Part shown: piece after piece, positions 47,484 through 58,347 of the stretch | How the letters are laid out: each line of letters opens with the position of its first letter | Position numbering within the stretch: the stretch's first letter is position 1 | NCBI GenBank assembly: GCA_015680685.1 | Contig: MNCI01020695.1 | Span: 216,268 to 280,267, forward strand | Origin: Gnetum montanum | Taxonomy: Eukaryota; Streptophyta; Gnetopsida; Gnetales; Gnetaceae | DNA length: 64,000 nt | Direction of reading: 5' to 3' | Translations under genes and position numbers: made by a program | Notes under the pieces: generated by a model | The model's database searches: none | Seen by the model: the letters and a program-made list of their open reading frames with translations, nothing else | Told to the model about the DNA's origin: nothing

Positions 47484-49876
47484 ACTTCACACTAGAAATG
47501 TGAGAAGTCTGCTAAAACCAAATTTGTTTCTTGTACAGTCTTGCACCTTCATAAGTGCATGATATAAGTTATGCATTATGATTCTTGCCCAAGTACATTT
47601 CAGGTCCTAAGCTTGAACATAATATAGGGTCTTGAAGGTACTTGACTAGATTGTGATATGGTGATCAGTGCAGTCCATCCATGTGTTGTAAATTTTACAC
47701 ATAGAACATATAGGATTTATTGAAAAGAAATGCAAATTCTAGAACTTCATAATTAATCAAGCAAGTATCCAAAAATGACAAAAAAAAAAGATTTCTATCA
47801 TTGGCTGTAAAAATAAATGACTTAGAGATTGGCATGTAAGCAAACTTACCTTGATAAAATATTTTCATTACATGATCAGTATACGTCAGCACTCATTAGT
47901 TCATTTCTTCATCCAACATTAGCTTTGAAGCTAGAAGCTCAAATTGTGCATATCCACCCATGTCAACTACCTTTAATTTCTCAAACACTTTTGATTGCAT
48001 TATTTGTTGTAGAAAATTTAAGTTATAAGTGATTATAAATTTCAAATTAAGCTCTGCTCAAATAGGACTTACTTATGGCATCACGAAAGCTTCCTTATTT
48101 ATCAAAATTGCACCATAGTTAATTCTTTTTTCTGGATTCATATTGATTCTTAATATATATATGTCACCTTTATTTATAGAACTGGAATGCCTACATGGTG
48201 GTTTGCTTTCTTTCTAAGTCCTATAGATCAAACCTTGTCAAACAGCTAGTAATTTTACATGGATGTATAGTATATTCTTTTGCCCCTAAATGTTTATGTG
48301 GTAGAGTAAGTTTGAGTTCATTTTTTCTTAAAAACATGTGACTTTAATCTTTTTTTTTCTCTTTGAATGAAATGAAAGATATTTAGAGAGCTCCTACATT
48401 TCCTAAAATTTATATTTTTTATGGTTTCTTATTCATCAAGGTCTTCCTATCAACACTTGTCTTAAACATATGATAAATGTTTCTTCTCAATGTTCTCTTT
48501 GTAAAAGCGAAGACTTATTTTATCTTGTTTTTTTAAGTGTCCTATTGCTTAGCATACTTAGAGATGAACATCCATAATTTGTAAGAACTTTAAACCAAGT
48601 ATTAGTGAAGTCATTCTTAGTGATTAACCTACTTTGTCAAGTTTCTTTTTATGCATTTGAAATTGTCTTTGACCACTTGTTCTCTACTCTATTTGGAAGC
48701 TTNGAGCATAATTATAATCTCTCTTCAAGTGTGAAATGCCAAATGCTGAAGGATGTTGCTGTTTAGCTATAACTTTAGGTAAAAAAAAAAAGCTCCTAAT
48801 GAAAGTTAAACAATTAATTTATTTTCTATAGTATTAATTTCTTTTTGTTATGGAAGCTTAAGGATGGGAAGCTTTTAGCTTTTGTTATTATCTATTTTTA
48901 ATTTCTAGTTAATGTATTCTTTTATCTTTAGAGTGTTTTCTCCTTCTATTTACAAGAAATCCTTTAGTATGAAGTGAAGACCCATGAGGATGTTTATGAA
49001 TAAAGGTAAGACCTAATCCTTTTTCTACCCCAGAGGGTAGGTTTCTCAAGATTGGTTGCAAGGATGAAAACCTAAAAAGACATATCCAAAATTTTTGGGA
49101 TTTCTTTTTGAATATTTTTTTGATGATCTCATGTACTCTAACTTTTTTGAATATTAGAATTCAACTTTTAGGGTTTGACATCCTCCCCCCTCCTTTTTTT
49201 CTTTGAAACTTAAGTAGGATTCACACTCTAAATCCAATGGAACTTATCATCTTAAAAGAGAATTGAATCAAAATTATGAACTAGTCTTTAATCATGTGCT
49301 TTTAAGAAAAATCTCTCTTAGACCTTTTCCTTAATTACTAATTCAACTACACCACATTTTAACCATTTTATAGTTGATTTCATGCCTCAAGACTCTTAAA
49401 CTTTAGTTTGAACCTTTGAACTACAAAGATTGATCTAACCATTTCATCATAGATTTTTCATTCCTAACTTAGATAAAAACTCCAATTCTTTGTCATGCAT
49501 TGCAAACCACATGTTCTTATTACATCTTTGACTAAGATTAATCTCCCCTTCAAAGCTCATTAATTAAAGCTCATTTAAATGATTATAGTTAAACCTAGTA
49601 TGCTTCATTTCTTTGAGAGCACAAAAACTCTGAATTTTTGACTCTCCTAAGTAAAAACTTCAACATTCAAGTATTCTGTCTTATTTTTGACCTTGAATCT
49701 TAAATGGCTTACAAGATTACAAATCCTTAAAAAGTTACTAGGTCTCATTGTTAATTTAAATTTTTCTCATTGCAAAACCAAAAGAAATACTTCTAAAAAT
49801 CTTAAACTACTACTCCATAACATTCCATAAATGTGACAACATTCTTACATATTCGTGAGTCATGGTTTGGTCACAT
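47484..49876. other. AT-rich spacer between elements C and D, no gene recognised
   Basis: About 2.4 kb, strongly AT-rich with long T runs and one N at 48703. The longest minus frame (47892-47695) is hydrophobic and without motif. I see no repeat of the neighbouring elements and no RNA gene. This may be old host intergenic sequence. Confidence 0.4.
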
Positions 49877-50711
49877 TGACAAGGCCTCATCAACATGGCC
49901 TTGTCGATGAGACCCCATCGACGTAGGGTTCACTTTTTCGCTATAAATACATGCTCACTAGCTACATTTATGAAAATGATATTTAGTAGTAGCTGAACTC
50001 TTATCGTTTTTACATTTGAAAGTTAGAATATTTCTCCGAAGTGCCCATAGCAGGATTCATTGAGTGTATGGATCTTTATTCGAGCATTGTTGTACCTAAG
50101 CACAATAGTGTGTGTGGCAAAAAAGACAAGATTTCTGATAAACCTTGTAGCATTTTGGATAGATTAAATATTTCATTTATGCATTTAATGTTTTCAATCA
50201 ATTATTCAATATTTTTTAGTAATTAAGAAAGATAAGCTAGATAGATTAAATACATAAGTACAATTATTTCGAGTGTAACATGTATTCGCTTGGTAATCCC
50301 AATAGTGTCAATGTTTGGTGCATCCACTAGCATAAAAGTTGCTAACCCAGTAGTGGATATGTCGGTTTAGGACATATACGGAAAGTGGGAACAAATTCTT
50401 ATGTTAGGATTAGTTAGCGACCAGTTATTTAGTTAATTTAGATTAGTCATTAAATTACTCTATCGCTCTCTCTTCAAGCACCAAGAAACATAAAACATAA
50501 AATTATAAAAATGATATGCCTCGATTACTCTTAACCATACCATTATGCTTCACAAGTGTAATCAGGAAGACAACAAATGACCTTAGGGCAAGGTTCACTT
50601 CCTAGAAGACTAGTGTACCAAAAATTGTAAAATCCACGAAATTCAACCGAATCATGTGTGAATGCTTTGTGATTCATATGGTTGGGCGTAGTGGTATCTC
50701 ATCGCTGATCA
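49877..50711 (+). repeat. 5' LTR of element D
   Basis: The U5 end is ...CGCTGATCA at 50711, next to the primer site. TATA box at 49942-49949. CTTTATTCGAGC, GATAAACCTTG.AGCAT and GGTAATCCCAATAG match the LTRs of B and C. The start is tentative (TGACAAGGCC at 49877), placed by comparison of the distance to the TATA box. Confidence 0.75.
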
Positions 50712-50712
50712 T

Positions 50713-50731
50713 TGACCCCATTACCAAGGAC
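50713..50731 (+). other. Primer-binding site, element D (tRNA-Asp type, decayed)
   Basis: TGACCCCATTACCAAGGAC, in the same position as TGGCGTCGTTGCTGAGGAC of element C. Confidence 0.6.
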
Positions 50732-50861
50732 TTTGTTTATTGAAACGTGTGCTATCTAGGATTAGTGAATATTATTAATATTTTTGGATGAACTCAAGGT
50801 CAACATCACTCTCACATGACATATAACTACTAAGAACACTGATAATTTTATTTGTTGCAAA

Positions 50862-52674
50862 ATGTCTTCGTCTCATAGGCATGAAGATGTCAAATTGTAA
50901 GTTCCATAAGAGTGCAAACTAGTATATACTCATCTAGATGAGTATGTACTAGACTTCACCTTCATCCTACATCAAAATGAATAGCTACGATGGTGTGACA
51001 TGGAGGGCAACATTGTATTGCCCCCTAATCAATTTATGCATGGGATGTTGTTTCAAACCCTTAAAAATTTTGACATCTTGGATCTTTACAAGGAATACGC
51101 TGTGAACAATCATGACACTTGGGACTACCATCCCACTAAAACATAATGCAAACAAGATCGACACTAGGTGAAGCACCATGAGTTTATGAAGGGAAAACAT
51201 TTCACTAATCCCTTGTTCCTCCTAAATCAAGATGACAATGAGGATCCTCCCTTTGAAGGTTCTCAACATGAAGATTCTCCATCCCCTATTGTTGATAATG
51301 AGGATGTGCCCCTAAACCTGTGATCCACTATTCATACACTAGGTTCGGGAAAAAGTGATAGTTAAGGTAGGGACTTAGGTAAAAATCACAATGGTAAAGG
51401 ATCTAAGGATGATGCTTATAATGAACAAAGATGTGGTGGTGGTGGTGGTCCACCTTCCTCTTCATCCTCTTCATTTGATTTCAAACATTTTTCTTCATCT
51501 TTTAGTTCTCATAAAAGGTGTTGTTGAAATAATCATGATGAAGGTGATCAATAAGACAAAAATGACTATCAAAGTCATAAAGAATGCAAAGGTGATAGAA
51601 ACCATCTTTGATGTCATTAACACAATCATGATGATGAACCTCTATTAGTGACTTGAAGCATATGCTCAAAATTGTAGAGGTAGTAAAGATTCCAAACTGG
51701 CATATGGAAGATAGTTAGATCAAGTACCTATACATGAATAATATCCCACGATTTGAAGGGGGATACAATTCTAATCCACAGAATCATCTACAAGCTTTCC
51801 AAAATGCATGTGCCTTACAAAATAATGAAATGACTAGCAGAAATTCATGCTTTTTCCTAGGACACTCATTAAGGAAGCTAAGAGCTAGTACTGGTTCTTG
51901 GAACTAGAACCCATTTGCCAATGGAGTACCATGTTAGAGTTTTTTAATGACAAATACTAGATGTACTCTAGAGTGTCTAATCTGAGAAGGAAAATCCAAG
52001 GTGGGAAACAAGGAACACACGAACCCTTGAATGCCACCATGGGTAGATACTACTCACTCTTACACTAATACCCTAGCCATGGTTATTCTCAAAGGGAACA
52101 ACTTCAGCACATCATAAATGGGCTCAGAGCAGAAACTAGAATAAATCTTAGGGTGTATGCCTAAGGGAGATTGTCTAAACCAAGAACTTATCAAATCCAA
52201 ATGCTAATAGAACAAGTAGTAAAAGAAGAAGATGAGCTAAAAAAAAGAGAAAGTGTAGAAGAGTATAATAAGGATCCTTTCATCAAGGAACAAGAGGTTT
52301 AATTTTGTGACAAGGAGGAGTTACCACTTGATGAAGTGGTGAAAAGGAAAACCTTGCCCATCCAAAAATTTGTTTCTAATATTTTGGCAAAGGTTGATAA
52401 ATTATGGGACTCTTTGGATGAAAAATTCAAAATTGCTATGAAGATTTTTGAAGAATCCAAAGAACAAAATAGTGATCATAACTGTAGGAGGCAAAAAGAA
52501 GCTCAACATGCCTACCAAAGAGGTAAGGGAAAAGTTGCTACCATAGAGGAAGTTGTGGAAATCGACTTTAATGATGAAACTGGTTATGACATCTGTCAAT
52601 ATGAACATCCAAAGAGATGTTGCCCTATGGTGTCACACTTACAAGAGTTTGGGATGTACACATTGAATCCTTGA
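50862..52674 (+). pseudogene. Element D gag (degenerate)
   Basis: The ATG at 50862 gives MSSSHRHED, like the starts of A and B. YVLDFTFILHQNE and RWCDMEGNIVLPPNQF (about 50930-51030) match the family's N-terminal block. A Gly/Ser- and Lys-rich linker follows, then IPRFEGGYN-like sequence (about 51745), then an open stretch 52336-52674 with KVDKLWDSLDEKFKIAMKI and YDICQYEHPKRCCPM, ending YTLNP. Stops are frequent in the first two thirds. Length to the Cys/His block agrees with A, B and C. Confidence 0.8.
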
Positions 52675-53379
52675 CTAGCGTGTAGGGAAGCAGCTAGGTG
52701 ATTGCCTTCTCCTTAAGGAAACCCAAGGTAGTTCCACTAGCAACAACAAGCTTACTACCCAACTAGAGCTCCATCACAACCATATGAGTAATGCCAATAG
52801 TGGCATCAACCACAATCATGGAGAGTTCCACCACCAAATTAGCAGTACCCTTATAGGCAAACAAATCCATATGGGTACTATGTTTAGAAACCCATTTCTC
52901 TAAGAAGTTCTACAAGTCATGTCTCATTTTAGCATCACTATTATCCTCCAAAGTATCATCTAACACATTCACCATCTACTCGAGGAGAAAACCCATATCC
53001 ATAACATCCTTTACATCCATCTACACACATCCCTTTGCCCTTAACCTAGTTACCTCCTGCTTTGTCCATGCAAGATGATATTCCTCCACAACTACAACAA
53101 CAAAATGCTACAAGGGCTATACATTCACAACTGGCTTTCTAGCCAAGTGGTTTAGACAATTGATCTAGAAAAAGATAATTCTTTTGACCTAGCATTACTC
53201 ACCAACCCTCATAACCTAGTATGGCTTATCTCCCTACTTCTCTAGTACCCTCATCCTCTGCATCAAATACCTTCAAGTGTTTTTCAAACCAAACGCCACC
53301 TCGAATCCACACTGTGATGCTAACTCATGTTTTTTATTATTTGGATTAAGGCTGGAAACCTTCTTACAAAAAGATCTAA

Positions 53380-53840
53380 CCCAAGAAGTTCACTCATTTA
53401 CCTACAAATCATTGGACATGAGCCATGCAAGGCTCTTCTTGATTTTGGTTTCAGTGTCAATTTCATCTCCCATGACATGTACAAGGCCTAGAACCTACCA
53501 CCTCTTAGGAAGAGTAACATTTGTCTAGAATTGGTAGATTAATCAATTACTATTCCTTTGGGATTAGTGGAGGGCATTGTGATCATAGTAAGTGGGTGGT
53601 CCTATCTTGTTGATTTTCTGGTGATCAAGGTTGAAAACTAGAAAGGTGACTTCCCCATCATTATGTGAAGGGCTTGGTTAAGCATGGTCGACACACGTAT
53701 GGGCATAAGGGACCTCTCCTTGGAAATCTCCAAGGAAAATGAATTTGGAAAGTTAGAGAAGAAGTGTATTCCATACATTATGTATAGAGATAATGGATGC
53801 AATTGTGTGCAAAATATTTGGTCCATCAAAAGTACATACA
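53380..53840 (+). pseudogene. Element D aspartic protease (active site lost)
   Basis: GHEPCKALLDFGFSVNFISH lies at about 53410-53470; the Ser positions of DSGSS have become Phe. It continues LPPLRKSNICLELVD, SITIPLGLVEGIV and IIM.RAWLSMVDT, with stops at Gln or Trp positions. Same order and spacing to RT as in A and B. A downstream Cys-containing block (YRDNGCNCVQ, ACN.CAQEIDIQRCLYVA) is shared with C. Confidence 0.75.
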
Positions 53841-54074
53841 TCAAAGCATGTAATTAGTGTGCACAAGAAATAGATATTCAAAGGTGTTTGTACGTAGCAG
53901 CCACAAAATACAATGGCACCTAGTGGCTAATAGCTGACTCAGATAGTAGCACATTATGCATGGAACTAACTAAGAGCCTAACATGTGCTTATGTTAAAAA
54001 TATGGATGAACTTGATCAAGTTCATCACCAACTTTCTAATGATGAAGATGATGATACCTATTGGGGAGAGTTTT

Positions 54075-55560
54075 GATAACTTTAAGTAGGACCCCCTAGA
54101 GCTAAAAACTCTACTAGCCAACATGGAATATGCATTTTTAAACAATAGTAAACTAGTCATAATCAATTTCAAACTTGCTCCTAAACAAAAAGAAAAGCTA
54201 TTAAAGGTGGTTAACAAATGGCCAGCAACCTTTGCTTGGTTAAATCTCGAGCTAATAGAAATCAATCCAAGGATATGCCAACATCGCATTTACACTAACC
54301 TAGCCATGAAGCCAAGAAGGTAGCCACAAAGGCAATTGAACCCCAAATTGAAGTAGCTCATCAAGGAATAAATAGAGCAACTCCTCAAGGTAGGGATCGT
54401 GTATCCCATCGCGGATAGTGAGTCGGTTAGCCCACTCATAATTGTGTCAAGGAAAGGTGGTAAGTGGTGGGTCTGCATTGACTTCAAGTTGTTGAATGTG
54501 GAAATGTTTAAAGATCATTTTCCATTGTCATTTATGGATCAAGTGTTGGACACCATATCTAAGCATTGTTATTATAGCTTCTTGGATGGTTATAATGGCT
54601 ATAACCAAATCCAAATTGTGCCAAAAGATTAGGCCAAGACAACATTCATGAGTCCTCGGGGTACTTTTGCATATTGTAAGATGCCATTCAGTCTATGCAA
54701 TGCCTCTACAACATTTTAAAACCTAGTCCTTAGTATTTTCCAACAACAAATCGGTAGTGGAGTCGAAGCCTTCATGAATGACTTTTCCACCTATGGAGCT
54801 ACATTTGAGAAATCCTTGTACTACCTTGAGCAAGTACTTAAAAGATGTGTGAAAACAAATTTGCGGCTTAACTGGCGAAAAAGTCACCTTATGATGCAAG
54901 AAGGCATTGTGTTGGGGCACTGAATTTCACAAGAAGGGATTGAGGTAGACCTTGAAAAGATAATGTTCATCCAAGACCAGAGATGGTCAAAGATGTCAAA
55001 TCATTCCTTGGACATACTGGCTACTACAAGTTATTCATAGAGAATTTCTCTAAGATCTCAAAGCTGTTAGTTGAGTTGATGAAGAAAGATGCTTCATTTA
55101 TTTGGACCAAGGAATATGAACATGCATTCCAACAGTTGAAGGAAAAACTTATAGAAACTCCAATTCTATGACCACCAAACTAGTCTAGACAATTTCAAAT
55201 AATGACGAACACATTTAATTATGCTTTGGGAGATATGCTTGTGTAGTTAGATGATAAAAAATGTCCATATTACATCCACTGTGTGAGCCAAAGCATTGTG
55301 AGTGCATGGTTGAATTATACCACAACTAAAAAATAACTAATGGTAGTGGTGTATACTCTCAACAAGTTTAAGAACTATGTGCTTGGCTATAAAGTATTTG
55401 TGCACATAGAACACGGTGCCATTTGCTTCTTGATGAACAAGCCGATGGTGAACCCTTGTATCATACGATGGATTGTGATCTTGTAGGAATTTGATCTCAC
55501 AATGGTAGATTGAAAAGGGATCGAGAATGTGGTTGCTAGCCATATCTCTCAATTAAGATG
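54075..55560 (+). pseudogene. Element D reverse transcriptase-RNase H (degenerate)
   Basis: MEYAFLNNSKLVIINFKLAP starts the linker (54123). RT motifs: YPIADSESVSPLIIV, WWVCIDFKLLN, FLDGYNGYNQIQI (about 54585), MPFSLCNASTTF and the catalytic region EAFMNDFSTYGATFE (about 54765), where the usual FMDD has become FMND. The connection VKDVKSFLGHTGYYKLFIENF (54983) and RNase H core (MTNTFNYALGDML, LNYTTTKK, KFKNYVLGYKVFVHIEH) follow. The Asp-to-Asn change at the catalytic box is a single G-to-A. About one stop per 50 codons. Confidence 0.9.
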
Positions 55561-56905
55561 GGATAATAAAGAGGAGGAGAGCTCATTCTTTTATCAGTTT
55601 CTAGATAAACTCCTCTTTACAAGAGCAATAAATGACCAAGTGCCCACGAAAACAAAATGGTATGATGAAATCCTCACTTACCTTCTTACTCAATAGATGC
55701 CACGATATTTTGACTTTAGAAAGAAGTAACAATTTCTTCATCAAGCCAAATACGTCATGAAAATCAATGAACACCTCTACAAGGTGTGTGTCGATGGCCT
55801 AATTTGTTGGTGTGTCCCTGATGAAGATCAATTGTGTGTTCTCTAGAATGCTCATGGAGGTTCTTGTAGAGGCCACTATGCAAGGAGATGCATGGCCATA
55901 AAAATCCTAATGGTAGTATACTATTGGCCTACAATATTTAGGGATGCCCACTAGTTTTTTCGATCTTGTAAACGTTATCAATAAGATGGTGGGATGACTG
56001 CTCGAATGGAAGGTCCTTAATAGTGGATTCAACCATTGGAGCCATTTGACATATGGGGTATTAACTTCATAAATCTCATCACACCCATGTCCAACCAAAA
56101 GGCATGTATTATTGTAGCAGTCAACTACTACATGAAATTAGTAGAAGCAATAGTCGTTGCTGATTTTACATCATCCACTACTACTAGATTTATACACCAA
56201 AATGTTGTAAATATGTTTATGATGTCATGTGCACTAATTTCTAACAATGGAACTCATTTCACAAGTTCCACCTTTACAAAGTTGATGTAACACTTGGGGA
56301 CTGAACATAAATTACTAACACCCTATCACCGCCAAGCCAATGGTCAGGTAGAGGTAATTAATCAAGAGATAACAAAAATCCTAACATGGACCATTACCAA
56401 ATATAGGAAAGATTGGAGTACAAAACTCAATGATGTTCTCTAGGGTTAATGCTTAACATGGAAACTTCCTATTAGCTATTCTCCCTACGAGCTAGTATAC
56501 GGAAAACTTCGAATGGTCCCAATTCAATTCAAGCTCTATACACTCTCAACAACCTATGATCTAAATATTTACCTAAGTCTAGCATAAAAAAAAGATTAAT
56601 CAACCTCAATGTGCTAGATGAAAATCGATTGGTGGCCCTATCTTTGAATGAGGTGCATAAGGCATTTAACAAGCAACATCATGACCTAAGAATATGAAAG
56701 GTAAAACTTCAACTAGGAGATAAGGTTCTCTATTGGAATCCCACACATCTTCCAAAAGATCAAATTCCAAACATTATGGAAGGGACCTTATACAATTGAT
56801 CAAACCTTTTCCTCTGGGACCATGTTAATTTACAAACCTAAGTGCCCAAATAAAATGCAATTGGTCAACATCCAACAAGTGAAACCTTTCCTAGACTGAG
56901 ATAAG
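55561..56905 (+). pseudogene. Element D integrase (degenerate, two catalytic Asp lost)
   Basis: The zinc end includes NAHGGSCRGHYARRCMAIKIL, VVYYWPTIF and a degraded CKRYQ (about 55845-55985). The core reads IIVAVNYYMKLVEAI (first Asp now Asn), ALISNNGTHFTSS (second Asp now Asn) and NGQVEVINQEI (Glu kept). The C-terminal region has DLRIWKVKLQLGDKVLYWNP-like sequence and LWKGPYTID, ending near QLVNIQQVKPFLD (about 56855). Homologous to A throughout. Both Asp losses are single transitions. Confidence 0.87.
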
Positions 56906-58347
56906 CTAGTGCAACTACCACCTCAACAGATGGACAACCATGTTTAATTTTTTGGATCTTCTCATTCCAACTTATTCATGGGGAAGATGGCCATCCATGC
57001 TAATAATCCATATCGCTTCTCAGTTTTTCTATTTTTTTTCACATTTTTGCTTTTACAAGCTATTTATTTTTCAAATCTTTGATTTTCAAATTTTTTTCCC
57101 TTTTTCACCATCATTAGTAGATTTGAGCCTTTCTTGATTATTTTACACTTTCTTATATATTTTAATTTGTTTTTTTTTGGAAAGTGACTTTTCATTATTT
57201 TTGCTAACAAAAGTGCTTTATTAACACATGACACAATGACCTTGTTGTTGTTTATTGATGATAGTATGTGTTTGATGTTGTGATTGTCAATGTCTAGTTT
57301 CTATTTCTGAATTCTGATGTCTAATAACTATGACATGGTTTATTTTTCATAGAATAGGCAATGAGTCCACAACATCCGCCCATCCAACAAACACTATGGT
57401 TTTCCTTGTTCTGGGAGTTTGAGGTCCCTTCCATTAAAAAGAAACTTTTAATCAATTGGTGACCTTGGTAGTTCCAAAATTGGGAAGGATCCAATGGTTT
57501 GTATAGGATGTGACTTCAAGGGGACTCAATACTCTTTGTACTTTGCATGACCCACTTGCATATCTTTTAGTATGATTAGTTACGTCCCTTACGTTAGACA
57601 TTGCTAAAATCCTATCTTTCGCATATTCCATTGTGCAAACCACTATGTGCTCCTTGAACTCTCATTTTCCACCATCTTTCTTCATTTTCTTAGTTTTCTC
57701 AATTTGGGACTTTAACAACCTCTTCTCATATTTTCATCATGTTCGTGGCTATTTGGGCTTCCATTTGATCCTAATTTCATTCAAAATCTTTTTCTAATTT
57801 TTAAGTTTTGACCAAGTCAACAATGGTCAACAATTGCATTCACGAGGCCTCATCAATGTAGTCGACCATGTTGATGAGGCCCTATTGATACATCACAAAC
57901 TTTGAAATTATTATCATTTTCTTCATAATGCTAAGGGAGTTTTTGCCATTTTTCAGAGCCCAAAGCCTTCCAGAGCTCATAACTTTCCAATTGTTTGCCC
58001 AAATCACTCTGTTCTTTGATCTTGTAGCTACCAAAGGTAAACTCTTTATTGTGGGGTTTGCAAACCTTAAGGTTTTTGATGAAATTTTTATAAGAAAATT
58101 TCTAACTCCCCCAAAGGGTTAATAAATTTAACAATATACAAACATCAATTCTTTTAAGACTTAACCCTTCCAACACCCTCTATGATGATTTATTAACAAT
58201 AAAACATAAATAAAATAATGATTAAATTAATTAAATTAGCCCTAATGAAAACTTAGCCAAGTGTGACTATCCTAAGGAGATAAAGGTATCTCAATTATTT
58301 CATATTACACAACAAATTACTAGCCCATGATCTTATTGTGATTATAG
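56906..58347 (+). other. Element D 3' spacer upstream of extra ORF, no gene
   Basis: About 1.4 kb with landmarks shared with A and C (CATGGGGAAGATGGCCAT near 56980, GATGTGACTTCAAGGGGACT at about 57508). Frames here are short and AT-rich. The U3-like block is listed separately. Confidence 0.6.
57843..57892 (+). promoter_or_regulatory. U3-like block upstream of element D extra ORF
   Basis: CGAGGCCTCATCAATGTAGT...CATGTTGATGAGGCCCTATTGAT resembles the U3 start of D's own LTR (CAAGGCCTCATCAACATGG...TTGTCGATGAGACCCCATCGAC at 49880-49923). It is about 460 bases upstream of the extra ORF, like the block in A, but no clear TATA box follows here. Confidence 0.4.

Noticed and set aside
47695-48032. Small frames on both strands after element C as host exons
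   Set aside because: Short, AT-driven, without splice context or motif.
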